DNA from: Bin5 sp965200685
GTDB taxonomy: Bacteria > Chloroflexota > Anaerolineae > Caldilineales > Caldilineaceae
Assembly (NCBI GenBank): GCA_965200685.1
Contig: OZ241379.1
Coordinates: 1,116,001-1,180,000, forward strand
Reading direction: 5' to 3'
DNA length: 64,000 bases
Positions 11,328 to 22,000 of this stretch are shown here, piece after piece. Under the pieces are notes generated by a model that was not told the DNA's origin, ran no database searches, and was given only the letters and a program-made list of their open reading frames with translations. The number at the start of each line of letters is the position of its first letter. Positions within the stretch are counted from its first letter, which is position 1. The translations under genes and the position numbers were made by a program.

Positions 11328-13604
11328 ATGGCGAGCACAACTTCTTCCATACAGGTACACACCCGTTACGCCCGTTTGCTAGACTCTCCCAGCCCACGAG
11401 CCAATTGCCTCCACATCATCGAACCATCTCCAGACGAAATCCGGGCAGACAGGGGCAATCTATACATTCTCGTTGAGCTGCTGGGCGACAGCCTCGCCGG
11501 GCCCACTACGCATGTCGACCAGGTTGTACGGGAGATTCAAGAGAGCATCGAACGCACATACTACGCAGCGGGCGGCTCGGTCAGCGATGTGCTGCGCCAG
11601 GCCATCAACAGTGCCCACGGGACGTTACAACAGCGAAACCAGCGTAGCCCGGAGAGCGACCTGCAGGCCGGCATCACCTGCGCGGCCATCGTTGAACATC
11701 ATCTGATCATCGCCGCAGCCGGGCCCTCTCTGGCCTTGGTTGCCACCAGCCAAAGCCTCGATCAATTCCCGCCCGATTCAGATCACTACGCCGGGCCCAT
11801 CGGTGGGGAATCCCCGCCGACCATCCATGTCTACTGGCATACACTCAAGACGGGTGATACGCTCTTTTTGGGCGAAAGCGAGTGGGTTCTCCTGTCGAAT
11901 ATCAGGACCATCGGCGGGGCAGTTGCCAATACATCGGTCGGCAACCTGCGGGAGGTGGTGGACTATTTGCGCCGGCAAAGCAACGAGGCAGATATTCTCG
12001 GCCTGCTTCTGGTGTACATTGAACAGCCGGCCCAAACACCCCTCGCGCCTGCCACACTATCAAACCAAACGGAGCGGGCTGTCCATGTAGCCGATGGGGC
12101 CGCGGCCCCTCGCCTACCCACCGCGGTGGGAGCACCCCCGCCCCTACGCTCCATACCCAGGACCGGGCCAGGCCAGGCAGGGAAACCCTCTAGGCCTCGC
12201 CGAATCTACAAAGGGTTCTTCGGGTTCCTGCAGCGCACTCGGTTGCCGCGCAAGCTGCGCGCCTGGCTGGCCAGCTTACTGCTCGACCTCCTGCCGGAGC
12301 GTCGTGTACGGCAGCCCCAGGATCCCAAAGCAACCTCAACGTCCGATTGGGTAGGATCTACACCGATTCCACAGCCCGTGCCGCGGCCGAAACGGCCTGC
12401 ATATCAACCGCCGAAACGCACCCAAGGCAACCGCGCCCGGTTAGTCATCTTCCTAGCAATCCTCATTCCTCTGCTGACCTCAGCTATGGTGGGGGCTACC
12501 ATTCTGCGGGAGGGGGCCATCAACCAAGAGGATGGGCTGAAGCTGCTGCAATTGGCCGAAGGTGAATTGATCAAAATACAGCAGGCCTTGAGCGTGAATG
12601 ACAAAACGACAGCGCGCGCGGCCATGGGCGAGGCCCAGCGTTACCTAGACGAAGCCACACTCCTGATCGGTGTCACCGCTGAGATTCGGGAACTGTCCCA
12701 GATCATTGCCGCTGAACAGCAAGACCTGATGCAGATCCGCGCCCTCTATTCCCTAGATGTACCCTTATATGAATTCTCGGCCACTGCCGAGCCACACCGG
12801 GTCGTCGTCTTCGACCAAGACATCTATATGCTCGACACCGGACGGCAGGTGATCGAACACTACCGCATCAATCCGGAACGGACCTTGCTTGAAGAAAACA
12901 GCGGCGTCATTTTGCAGCAAGGGGATGTGGTCGCGGGGGTGACCGTGGGCCGCTTGGTGGACATCGCTTGGCAGCCCCGCATCCCCAACTTCGCGGACCA
13001 GGCAAGTCTGCTGGTGATCGACCGCAACAACAATGTGTTCCGCTACAACCGCCTGAACGGAGCTACCCATCTGCCCTTGGCCATGCAGAACTCCCTAGGC
13101 AGCATCGGACAGGTAGAGATGTACAATGGACGTCTGTATCTGACAGACGAACGGGCCAACCAGATCTATCGTTACGCGCCGGCCGGTGCCGGCTACGACG
13201 AACCACCGGACCACTGGTTTGACGACCAGGTGCAGAGCAATCTGGCAGGCCTGGTGGCCATGAACATCGACAGTGATATCTGGCTGCTTTCCGAGGATGG
13301 GACACTGCTGCGTTATCGCCAGGGCCAGCAACTCCCGTTCAGCCTAGAGAAAAGCCCTGGATTGGGCGGCCTGATGGTGGATTTGGCCATGGACAGCAAT
13401 GTCAACAGCTCGCTGCTCTACCTAGCTGACGCCACCCATGACCGCATTCTGGTCTTTGATAAAGAAGGCCGCTACATTGAACAGTACGTGGATGCCGAAA
13501 ACATAGCGTTGGTCGGGCTGCGAGGTCTCTTTTTGGATAGAGTGACCGATACATTGTATATTTTGACCCGTTCCAGTCTCTATGTACATCCGCTTCCCCG
13601 CTAG
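11328..13604 (+). CDS. Membrane protein with degenerate PP2C-like domain and C-terminal beta-propeller
   Basis: 758 residues from the ATG at 11328, which has GAGG six bases upstream. Residues ~1-240 follow the PP2C fold pattern: a GNLYILVELLG strand, an internal AAGG and helix, AGITCAAIVEHHLIIAAAGP, and a late LKTGDTLFLGESEWVLL. The metal-binding Asp residues of ADGMGG and VGDS are missing, so this is probably a pseudophosphatase. A basic, Pro-rich linker leads to one TM span at ~369-392 (LVIFLAILIPLLTSAMVGAT). A coiled segment follows, then an NHL/propeller-like extracellular domain (~480-758) with repeated blades such as LLVIDRNNNVFRY and LYLADATHDRILVFD. It may couple an external sensor to an inner partner. 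It precedes the LCP gene. Confidence 0.75.
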   Translation: MASTTSSIQVHTRYARLLDSPSPRANCLHIIEPSPDEIRADRGNLYILVELLGDSLAGPTTHVDQVVREIQESIERTYYAAGGSVSDVLRQAINSAHGTLQQRNQRSPESDLQAGITCAAIVEHHLIIAAAGPSLALVATSQSLDQFPPDSDHYAGPIGGESPPTIHVYWHTLKTGDTLFLGESEWVLLSNIRTIGGAVANTSVGNLREVVDYLRRQSNEADILGLLLVYIEQPAQTPLAPATLSNQTERAVHVADGAAAPRLPTAVGAPPPLRSIPRTGPGQAGKPSRPRRIYKGFFGFLQRTRLPRKLRAWLASLLLDLLPERRVRQPQDPKATSTSDWVGSTPIPQPVPRPKRPAYQPPKRTQGNRARLVIFLAILIPLLTSAMVGATILREGAINQEDGLKLLQLAEGELIKIQQALSVNDKTTARAAMGEAQRYLDEATLLIGVTAEIRELSQIIAAEQQDLMQIRALYSLDVPLYEFSATAEPHRVVVFDQDIYMLDTGRQVIEHYRINPERTLLEENSGVILQQGDVVAGVTVGRLVDIAWQPRIPNFADQASLLVIDRNNNVFRYNRLNGATHLPLAMQNSLGSIGQVEMYNGRLYLTDERANQIYRYAPAGAGYDEPPDHWFDDQVQSNLAGLVAMNIDSDIWLLSEDGTLLRYRQGQQLPFSLEKSPGLGGLMVDLAMDSNVNSSLLYLADATHDRILVFDKEGRYIEQYVDAENIALVGLRGLFLDRVTDTLYILTRSSLYVHPLPR

Positions 13605-13687
13605 GACCTACAGGTTCATAGTCGATCTTTTCGTATTTGTGTACTGCAATTTTTGGCTACGAAAAACTGGGATTTGCTGCCGGCCTG

Positions 13688-13696
13688 TGTTATACT
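13688..13696 (+). promoter_or_regulatory. Extended -10 element of the LCP gene
   Basis: TGT followed by TATACT, only nine bases before the ATG at 13706 and without a good -35. A transcript from here would be nearly leaderless. Confidence 0.4.
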
Positions 13697-13705
13697 TACA
13701 TCTCT

Positions 13706-15208
13706 ATGGAAGAATTCAGTCCACAGAGAGAGGAAAATAAGCCCTCTCCGACCCTTCACCATACATCTGCCATTTTCTGGGCCGGCGCGTACGCAGTCTG
13801 CATCCTCACCTTCGCATTCTTCATTGGCTCTCTCCTATCCAATCACGCTAGGCAGTTTGTCCAGCTGAACGCCCGGACTTTGCCGCCAGTGGCCCGCTTC
13901 TCGGCCAGCAGCCCACCCCCGGGCCAGGCAGAGGCACCTGTGGACGAGGCACGGGTGGAGCAGCCGGCCCACAAAGAAGCCAGCACCTCTCTCGCAAATC
14001 TGACGGAAAAACAGATCAATATCCTGTTGCTAGGGTCGGATGAACGCGACCAAGACAACGATCCGGCGCGCACGGATACCATGCTGCTGCTCACACTCAA
14101 CCTAGAACAGCGCACCCTCGGCATGCTCTCCCTGCCCAGGGATCTGTGGGTCCCGATCCCCGGCTATGACCTGACCAAGAAGATCAATTCTGCCTATGTG
14201 CTAGGTGAAAAGTGGGACTATCCCGACGGCGGCGGCGCGCAGCTAGCCAAAGATACAGTCAGCAGCTTAATCGGCCAACCTGTCCAGTACTACGGACATA
14301 TCAATTTCAAAGGCTTTATCGACCTGATCGATCTGATCGGCGGTATTGAAATCGATGTGCCCTGGGTGATCCACGACGAATACTACCCTACCGCTGACTA
14401 CGGCTACCAGACCTTCCATCTGGAGGCCGGGCCGCAGCTATTGGATGGGGAGACCGCGCTGAAATATGTGCGGACACGCAACTCAGACAATGACTACGGG
14501 CGCATAGCACGGCAACAACAGCTCCTGCAGGCGGTGATGGACAAAGTGCTGACAGCCGATATGATCCCGACCCTGATCGCGCGGTCACCGCAGCTCATGA
14601 ACGCCATGCGGACCAGCTTCAACACGGATATGCCGCTGACAACCGCCATTGATATCGCCCGCTATGTGCGTTCCAACACATTTGAGACAGTGCGAGAGCA
14701 AGTGCTGGACACTCGTTACGCTGGCGAAAGCTGGAGTACAGAGGGTTACTGGATTCTGCTGCCGGACCGTCAAAAGATGCGCCCCATGCTCAACGAGTTC
14801 TTCGCTACGGACCCCAGCCCACTCCCTGATACGACGCTAGGGGCCGCGAACCCTATCGCGGCCACAGGAGCGGACGCACGCGCGGAGTACGCATCTGATG
14901 CCAAAGATGCCCGGGTGGAGATCCTCAATGGCACAGGCTACCCCGGCATTGCAGCCAAAGTAAGCACACAACTCCAAGCCCAAGGCTGGCAGGTGGTGGC
15001 AATCGGTAACGCGGACCGCAGCGATTACCAGCGCACGCTCCTCGTCAACTATAATATAGACGACACCCTCGCCCAGGAGATCGGTCGCCAACTCAACCTG
15101 CACGCCACACTCCCAACACTCCCCGGCCTGATCATCTCCGACCTGGCCGACCTACGCATCGTCGTCGGCCAAGACTATCTGAAAAATGTTCTGGGCGACA
15201 GCCAGTAA
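13706..15208 (+). CDS. LytR-CpsA-Psr (LCP) family protein
   Basis: A 500-residue type II membrane protein. A single N-terminal TM (AVCILTFAFFIGSLLSNHA) is followed by a Pro-rich spacer, the LCP domain (NILLLGSDERD; ARTDTMLLLTLN; MLSLPRDLWVPIP; the Arg/Asp-rich YVRTRNSDNDYGRIARQQ) and a C-terminal LytR_C domain (VEILNGTGYPGIAAKV). LCP proteins transfer glycopolymers from lipid carriers to cell-wall or surface acceptors; in a Chloroflexota cell the acceptor is unclear. Longer GTG starts exist upstream at 13637, but they would add residues encoded by the promoter-like sequence. The HAD gene follows after 6 bases and is probably co-transcribed. Confidence 0.85.
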   Translation: MEEFSPQREENKPSPTLHHTSAIFWAGAYAVCILTFAFFIGSLLSNHARQFVQLNARTLPPVARFSASSPPPGQAEAPVDEARVEQPAHKEASTSLANLTEKQINILLLGSDERDQDNDPARTDTMLLLTLNLEQRTLGMLSLPRDLWVPIPGYDLTKKINSAYVLGEKWDYPDGGGAQLAKDTVSSLIGQPVQYYGHINFKGFIDLIDLIGGIEIDVPWVIHDEYYPTADYGYQTFHLEAGPQLLDGETALKYVRTRNSDNDYGRIARQQQLLQAVMDKVLTADMIPTLIARSPQLMNAMRTSFNTDMPLTTAIDIARYVRSNTFETVREQVLDTRYAGESWSTEGYWILLPDRQKMRPMLNEFFATDPSPLPDTTLGAANPIAATGADARAEYASDAKDARVEILNGTGYPGIAAKVSTQLQAQGWQVVAIGNADRSDYQRTLLVNYNIDDTLAQEIGRQLNLHATLPTLPGLIISDLADLRIVVGQDYLKNVLGDSQ

Positions 15209-15214
15209 CCTCGC

Positions 15215-16048
15215 ATGAGCCTGGTCCGCTTCGGTTCTGTTTTCCCTCTGTTCGACGCGGGTCTTGTCGCGTTCGACAAGGACGGCACCCTCCTTGACTT
15301 CACCGCCACCTGGCGGCCAAAGTTTCTGGCCGCAGTGGAACGTCTGCTGCCAGGCCTGGCCACCGAAGCCGGTCTGCGCGCGGCTCTCTATGACGCCCTC
15401 GGCTACGACCTAGCCAGCGGCTCCTTTCATATGTACGCTCCATCGCGCCCCGAAGTAGCACGCCACTTTACCCCTTTTGCCACGGCCCCTAGCCAAGCGA
15501 TTACCGCTACAGTGACAACGGTTCTCTACCAGCATAGCCGGCCCCACCTGAGCTGGGATACCTGCGAGCAGCGAGTGCAACAGGAGTTTGTGCCGGCACT
15601 TGCCGATACCCATGACCTGGTCCCGACCACGGATCTCGCCCAGCTTTTCTCAACACTATACGCGGCCGGAGTAGCCCTAGCAGTGATCACCAGCGACGAC
15701 CGCGGCCCGACCGAAGCGACCCTTACACAGTTCAATATCCGCCAGTTTATTGATTTCATCGCCTGCGGTGATGACGCATATCGCCACAAGCCGGACCCGG
15801 AGGCCTTGCTGGCTGCCTCAGAGCAACTCGGCGTCCCCTTAGAACGTACCGCAATGATCGGGGACTCTGTGATGGATTTGCAGATGGGGGCCGCGGCCGC
15901 TGTCGGGCTGCGGGTGGGGGTGCTGACCGGCTGCGGCCGCCAAGAGGAACTCAAGCCCGCGGCCCATGTGGTCCTGTCGTCAATTGCCGAAATTAGGACT
16001 GTACCGTCACCTGGGCCTGGCCATTGGTCAGATCGGCCAGGTCCGTAG
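15215..16048 (+). CDS. HAD-family hydrolase (phosphoglycolate-phosphatase-like)
   Basis: A 277-residue HAD protein with motif I DKDGTLLD near residues 22-29, an alpha-helical cap, motif II ITSDD, and motif III/IV around HKPDPEALL and IGDSVMDLQMG. The pattern fits Gph-like phosphatases acting on small phosphate esters; the substrate is not evident. It follows the LCP gene by six bases. Its last 56 bases overlap the convergent yigZ gene end to end, and the final residues (SPGPGHWSDRPGP) are low-complexity, as expected of a frame read through the neighbour's 3' end. Confidence 0.85.
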   Translation: MSLVRFGSVFPLFDAGLVAFDKDGTLLDFTATWRPKFLAAVERLLPGLATEAGLRAALYDALGYDLASGSFHMYAPSRPEVARHFTPFATAPSQAITATVTTVLYQHSRPHLSWDTCEQRVQQEFVPALADTHDLVPTTDLAQLFSTLYAAGVALAVITSDDRGPTEATLTQFNIRQFIDFIACGDDAYRHKPDPEALLAASEQLGVPLERTAMIGDSVMDLQMGAAAAVGLRVGVLTGCGRQEELKPAAHVVLSSIAEIRTVPSPGPGHWSDRPGP

Positions 16049-16607
16049 AGAAACGGGCCACATGTTCCATAGGCATACGAAGCTGATAGCGCACATCCAC
16101 CGCGTAGTCTTGGTGTAAGGCCTCTGCCTCGTACTGCCGCAGCATACGCTGGAACTGGGTCACATTGCTGTAGTCGATGACAACATCCACCAGCACGTTG
16201 GGCGTCTTCTCCGTAAGCGATATTGTCTCCAGCGCGTATTGTACGCCGCCGCTGTAGGCTTTGACCAAGCCGCCCTTGCCCAATTTTACGCCGCCAAAAT
16301 AGCGGGTCACCACCGCTACAATATCACCAATGCCGCTGTGAAGAAGGACGGTGAGCATAGGCCGGCCAGCGGTTCCGTGGGGTTCCCCATCATCACTCAA
16401 CCCTACCTGCGCGGTCGAACCGGGCACCCCAATGAGATAAGCCCAGCAGTTGTGGCTGGCTGTGTCAAACTCGTGCTTCAGTTCATGGATAAAGGCCCTG
16501 GCCTCTTCAACGGTTGTGGCTGGCGCGATGGTGGTAATGAAACGACTGCGCCGGATCTCCTCTTCCACCCGATGGCGGTCTGTTGGGATCAGATAACGTT
16601 GACGCAT
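15993..16607 (-). CDS. yigZ: YigZ/IMPACT family protein
   Basis: 204 residues with the UPF0029 (IMPACT) N-terminal domain: EEEIRRSRFITTIAP, the DDGEPHGTAGRPML signature and VTRYFGGVKLGKGGLVKAYS. A smaller C-terminal DUF1949-like domain follows. Family members are linked to translation or stress control and may bind nucleic acid; the exact activity is unknown. I placed the start at 16607 (MRQRYLIPTD). The same frame stays open far upstream, but that part is only the shadow of the MATE gene. It lies 8 bases after the MATE stop on the same strand. Confidence 0.88.
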   Translation of the reverse strand: MRQRYLIPTDRHRVEEEIRRSRFITTIAPATTVEEARAFIHELKHEFDTASHNCWAYLIGVPGSTAQVGLSDDGEPHGTAGRPMLTVLLHSGIGDIVAVVTRYFGGVKLGKGGLVKAYSGGVQYALETISLTEKTPNVLVDVVIDYSNVTQFQRMLRQYEAEALHQDYAVDVRYQLRMPMEHVARFSTDLADLTNGQAQVTVQS

Positions 16608-16615
16608 ACTGACCA

Positions 16616-17983
16616 CTAGCCCCTGGTCACTGCAGTTCGCCACGTCTGTACTTCCCGCCGCAAACGCCACCAGAGGAAAGCTGCCATGAGCGGCGAGCTG
16701 ATGAGAAAGGCACTCCATACGTGTGAAATGCCACCGTTGAAGTATGTCACCGCCAGCCAAGCGAGGCCCATTGTCAGCCAGATGCCAGTGGTGTTGGCAC
16801 GTAGAGGAAAGGTGGTGTTGCCCAATCCGCGCAACGCGCCTGATTGGACAAAGATCATCGCCCAGAACGGCTGGGCCAAAGCAACGGCCCGGATCGCGGC
16901 CACGCCCAGCCGCACTACCTCCGCATCCTGGCTGAACAGGCGCATAATCGGGGTGGCAAATACAAAAGAGATTGCTCCCATTATCGCCATCCACAGAACA
17001 GCCCACCAACTGGCAATAGAGGTAGCGGCCGCGCCCTCCTCCGGCTCCTGTGCCCCCACGGACTGGCCGACGAGCGCAGTTGCGGCGATGCCAAACCCGA
17101 ACCCAGGCAGAAAGGATAAGGACAGAGCATTGAAGGCGATCCGATGGGCTGCCAAAGCAGTGGTTCCAAGGCTGGCAACGATCATGGTCATGATCGTGAA
17201 AGCGGCCGAGGTGAGTAGCTGTTCCAAAGCCGCCGGTACGCCAATCCGCAGGACCGATGCAGCGACCTGTAAATCTGGCAACCAAGAGCCGGGCCCAGCA
17301 ATGGAGACGCCTTGTTTGCCTCGCCACATCACCCGCAGCAAAAGGGCCATGGCCAGCAGCCGGGATAGAAACGATCCCCACGCACTCCCGACCGCGCCCA
17401 TACCAGGCAAGCCCGCCACCCCGAAGATCAGCGCATAGGTCAGAAAGATATTCACAATATTGGCCAGAGCCGTCACCCGCATGGGTGTCTGGGAATCGCC
17501 CACACCTCGCAGCGCGCCACCACCGATGAACAGCACGATGATCACCACAACCGTTGCCATGGTCACCTGCAGATATTCCACGCCGATCTGAGCCACATCC
17601 GGCTCCACACCAAATATCCCTATGACCGGAGCGGCGAAGAAAAAGCCCAAAAGTGCCAGAGGGATCGAGAGGAGCACGCTCCACAGAATCGTTTGACGGG
17701 CCAGCCGGGAGGCATCAGCCAGTTTGCGCGCGCCGAATGCTTGGGCCACCAAGACATTGCTGCCCACGCTCAAAGCACTGAGCGCGGCAATGATGAAAAA
17801 CATCACCTGCAAGGAGGTGCCGACCCCAGCGATGGCCGCAGTACCCAGTTGAGCGACCATCAGAGTATCAACGATCCCCAGCATGGTCTCCAAAAAATTC
17901 TCACCGATCACCGGCCATGCCAGATCGAAGACCCGTCGTCTGGCGGACGGACGCCCGGAAGATGTCTCTACGGCCGCTGTCAT
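16616..17983 (-). CDS. MATE family efflux transporter
   Basis: 455 residues with twelve predicted membrane spans in two similar halves. It has MATE features: PVIGENFLETMLGIVDTLMV in TM1, a conserved GTS loop, GIGVPAALEQLLTS at the start of the second half and LVGQSVGAQEPEEG. This family exports drugs or metabolites in exchange for Na+ or H+. No regulator is adjacent. It is followed on the same strand by yigZ. Confidence 0.9.
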   Translation of the reverse strand: MTAAVETSSGRPSARRRVFDLAWPVIGENFLETMLGIVDTLMVAQLGTAAIAGVGTSLQVMFFIIAALSALSVGSNVLVAQAFGARKLADASRLARQTILWSVLLSIPLALLGFFFAAPVIGIFGVEPDVAQIGVEYLQVTMATVVVIIVLFIGGGALRGVGDSQTPMRVTALANIVNIFLTYALIFGVAGLPGMGAVGSAWGSFLSRLLAMALLLRVMWRGKQGVSIAGPGSWLPDLQVAASVLRIGVPAALEQLLTSAAFTIMTMIVASLGTTALAAHRIAFNALSLSFLPGFGFGIAATALVGQSVGAQEPEEGAAATSIASWWAVLWMAIMGAISFVFATPIMRLFSQDAEVVRLGVAAIRAVALAQPFWAMIFVQSGALRGLGNTTFPLRANTTGIWLTMGLAWLAVTYFNGGISHVWSAFLISSPLMAAFLWWRLRREVQTWRTAVTRG

Positions 17984-18112
17984 TGTTTGTTTGTTCGCCG
18001 CGGTAGCGGCGCATTCAGCGCTTCATTCTGCATCGTATACCCCAGGGCATTGAGTTCATTGACGAAGAGTGCATACCATTCTCTAGCAGGCTGTCCACTG
18101 CAACTGCAGTGA

Positions 18113-18907
18113 CTATTGGTCTTTCGCAGTCCAGAAATATTCATTCTCCTGAAAGCCGACCGTAAATCCTAGGCGTTCGTAGAAGGGGACAGCGTCCGCG
18201 GTCTGCAAGCCGGCATAGGTGTAGCCGCGCCTACGGGCTGCGGCCAGCATGCTGCCCAGCAGCGCAGAAGCATACCCCATCCTGCGGAACTTGGGCAGCG
18301 TAGAGACATCATAGATACCGGCGATGCCGCCGGCCAGGACCAAGGTGGCCGAGCTGACTACGTCCCGTGTCCCTCGATCCACACTCCCTATATAGTGGAT
18401 GGCATATGCATGCGGCCCGAAGCCATGCCTACGGTAGGCATCGTACCAGATCTGGGCCGTCCGTTGGGTCATGCCGAAGCCCTGGGCCGATGCAGTCCAC
18501 CAAGCCCGCAGCCCTGGCATGTCCGTCACCGGCCCGATGCGACAAGCAGCGAGAGATGCTGGGGCCACCAGGTCATGGAGCGAGCGAAACATCCACATAT
18601 CGCCCTTGTCCTTCTGCAAGCCCCGGCCCAGCAGCCGCAGCCCGAGATCCTGCGGACGGTCGGACGGGAAAAGCAACCAGCGCAGGCCGCCGGTCCTTGT
18701 AGCCATCATCCGTAAAAAGGCATCAAGCTGCTCATCCACGCACACAGCAGCGAAATCAGTCCGCAGGATGTGATTCCCCGGTGGCCCATTGGCGATGATC
18801 CAAGCCACGCTGTCATCCACATGAACATGGATGCCATGCTGTCCATGGAACAGCCGGAAATAGGCGATATAGTTCTGGCGTAAAGCGTCAACTAGCGCAG
18901 AGTTCAT
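18113..18907 (-). CDS. GNAT family N-acetyltransferase
   Basis: 264 residues. The C-terminal ~120 form a GNAT domain: GGIAGIYDVSTLPKFRRMGY with the acetyl-CoA loop KFRRMGYASALL, then YTYAGLQTADAVPFYERLGF. The N-terminal half is a degenerate second GNAT-like or substrate-recognition domain (GLRWLLFPSDRPQDLG). Substrate unknown. The stop codon lies inside the dispersed motif GACCAATAGTCACTGCAGTT, which also occurs upstream of the AAA ATPase at 2380-2399. Confidence 0.85.
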   Translation of the reverse strand: MNSALVDALRQNYIAYFRLFHGQHGIHVHVDDSVAWIIANGPPGNHILRTDFAAVCVDEQLDAFLRMMATRTGGLRWLLFPSDRPQDLGLRLLGRGLQKDKGDMWMFRSLHDLVAPASLAACRIGPVTDMPGLRAWWTASAQGFGMTQRTAQIWYDAYRRHGFGPHAYAIHYIGSVDRGTRDVVSSATLVLAGGIAGIYDVSTLPKFRRMGYASALLGSMLAAARRRGYTYAGLQTADAVPFYERLGFTVGFQENEYFWTAKDQ

Positions 18908-18959
18908 CCATACATCCTAGCCCTCATCAATCCCCAATCTTACTGCAGATAACCTCTAC

Positions 18960-18989
18960 TTGTACATATCCCATCCGTGCGCGTACAAT
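18960..18989 (+). promoter_or_regulatory. Promoter of the HEPN-DUF499 gene
   Basis: TTGTAC (18960-18965), 18-base spacer, TACAAT (18984-18989), about 30 bases before the AGGAGG ribosome site (19012-19017) and the ATG at 19026. Confidence 0.65.
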
Positions 18990-19025
18990 AGAAGCAGTAT
19001 TTGTCACAATCAGGAGGTATAGACG

Positions 19026-22000
19026 ATGACAACGGTTCAGCGGCCCAACAGAGATGCTCTGCAGCGCGCCTTGGATATCTACCGGGATGCCATGCGCCCC
19101 TTCATTGTGCGCTGTCTGAAAAGGGTGCCCGGCAAACGGGTTGAAGATGTAATCCAAAATTCGCTGCAGGATAGGCAGGCGGGTCAATTTCGCGAACGTC
19201 TGCATCAAGGCAGCAGCGTTGAAGATGCCATTGATATCAATGATTTCCCGCTGCTTCTACTCGGGAACTGGCGCGATGTGTTCAGCCAGCAACTTAGCAA
19301 TAGAGATATCCTCAATGAGATGTGGCTGGTCGTGAAGGCACGAAACCTAAGCGCGCATCCTTCGACCCAGGACATTGAGCCAGAGTATACCAGAACCCAG
19401 CTATATCATATTGCCCAGGTGTTGGGTCAGATCAACGCGCCCGATGCGAAGCGCGCGGTAGAGAAGATCAGGGATCAACGATTCAGTGCCAAGCTGGCCA
19501 CGAAGACCCCCCCAAGCCCCCGCACTCCCCAGAAAACCCGTTCAGCGAGAAACCTGACACCCTGGCGCGAGGTGATCAAACCCAACGCCGATGTCTCCCG
19601 GGGGACGTTCCAAGAGGCCGAGTTCGCAGCCGACCTGCAGCAAGTATACGATGGGGGAGCCAGATCCACCGACTACGGCAATCCAGTCGCTTTCTTCAAC
19701 CATACCTACATCACCTCCGGCATCCGCACCCTACTGGTCAACACTCTCAGACGGCTGGGCGGCCAGGGCGGGGACCCTGTCATACAGACCAAAACCGGTT
19801 TCGGCGGCGGCAAGACCCACAGCCTCATCGCCCTCTACCATCTAGTATACAGCAGCAATGCCCTGATCACCCCGGCCCAAAAGGAGATTCGCGGCATCTT
19901 GGAAGAGGCCGGCCTGGACCCAGACGAGGACTTGCAAGCCAAGGTAGCGGTCCTTGATGGCACCTTTCTGGCACCCACCGACCCCAACAAAACAGACGCT
20001 GGCGACCCGCTGAACACTCTTTGGGGCGTGATGGCCTACCAACTCGGCGACCAAGATGCCTATAATATCATCGGCCAGGCGGCCCGGCAGGGGAGCGCGC
20101 CCGGCGGCGCACAGCTCGACAGACTCTTTGAGCACGTAGGGCCCTGTGTCATCCTCATGGATGAACTGGTGGCCTATGTACGCAATGCCGGCGATGCCAA
20201 GGACAGCATCTACACCTTTATGCAGGCCCTTACCCAGTCGGTACGCAGGAACGACAGCGCGGCCCTGGTCATCACCCTGCCGGAAAGTGCTGTTGAAGCC
20301 GGCGGCGAGGCCGGCAGAGAAGCCCTCAGCCGGCTTGACGCCCTTTTGGGGCGTATTGAAGCCATATGGGAACCCCTAGAGGTCCACGAAGCCTTTGAGG
20401 TAGTACGGCGCAGGCTGTTCGACCCCATCCAAGACGAGGCAGAGCGGGACCGCACCTGCGAAGCGTTCGCCAGAATATACAACCGCAGCGACTATCCCCC
20501 AGGGGTGACGGAACAGCGCTACCTTGAACGCATGAAGGCCTGCTACCCGATTCACCCGGAGATCTTTGACCGTCTCTATTCAGACTGGTCCTCGATCTCC
20601 GGCTTCCAACGCACCCGCGGGGTGCTGCGTATGATGGCCAATTGCATCAGCTACCTGTACCGGCATAGTGATGCATCGCCCTTGATCCTGCCCGGCACCC
20701 TGCCCTTGCGCGATGATGCTCTGTTCAACGAATTTGTCAAGCTGCTGGGAGAACAGTGGCGGCCGGTCCTCTCCGAGGTGGATGGCGACAACTCCCGCCC
20801 CGACGATATCGACGCCCAAACCAATCGCTTCGGCGCAGTTGGCGGCGCAGCCAAACGCATCGCGCGGGCCGTGTTCCTCGGCAGTGCCTCCAGCGGAGCC
20901 ATCAAAGGCATTGACCAACGCCAGATTCACCTAGGCGTGAGCCAACCCGGCCATAGCGTTCCCGTGTACAATGAGGCCCTCAACCGCATGAGCGGCAGCC
21001 TCTACTACCTCTACAGCAATGATGGCAGATACTACTTCCAGGCCGAGGAAAATCTCAACAAGGTCGCCAACGACCGCGCCGACGCCTTAAACGACCAAGA
21101 GATTCACGCGCACATCGTCTCTGCCATCCAAGAAGCGACCAGACACACCCTAGATGCGATCATCTGCCCCCAAGATTCCAGCCAGGTCCCCGAAGCACAA
21201 TACGCTGTGCAGCTGGTGATCCTACCACCCGACACACCCCTGCCCAGCCGCAGCAGAGAGACCGACGAAGCCACAGCCGCGGCCCTAGACATCCTGCAAC
21301 AGCACGGGGATACGGCACGGGTGCATCGGAACACCTTGCTTTTCCTGGCCGCGAAGGGTGACGACCTGCGGGACCTAAAGGCTAGGGCCAAGAGATATCT
21401 GGCATGGGACTCCATCGTCAACGGTGAGCGGCGCATTGAACACCTCAGAGGGGACCGCCTCAGGCAGGCCAAAAACAGCCTTACAAAGGCAGAAAGAGAG
21501 CTACGCAGCGGGTTGGTCAATGCCTATCGACAGACCATGGACCCGGTGCAGGATGACCCGCAAAAGGCATCGTACCGCATAGTCACATCTACTTCAACGC
21601 CGCTAGAGAGCGGCGACATCGTGCAGAGCGCATTTGACAAATTTGTGGCCGAAGAAAGCCTCGTTAAGGAGATAGCACCTTCAACCCTCGCCGGTCTATT
21701 GGACAGGTACGTGTGGAACAACGAGAGCACACCTGACCACATTGACATCGATGACCTATGGGAGATGATGGCCAAGCATGTGTACCTGCCCCGACTGCAA
21801 GACAAAACTGTGCTGCTGAAGTGCATTGAGCAAGGTGTGAACGCAAGCGCGTTCGGATACGCCAAACGCCACGACAATAACGGATACGAGGACCTGCGCT
21901 ATGGTGAATCTACCCCTCTCATGGGGCCACGGGGAATAGCAGAGGGTACTTCGGGCTTATTGGTCAATCCTACAAGGGTTCCCCCGCCGCTGCCGCCGCC

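Noticed and set aside
16608..17684. Long N-terminal extension of yigZ
   Set aside because: The extra residues are the shadow of the MATE gene in another frame. YigZ homology starts at MRQRYLIPTD (16607).
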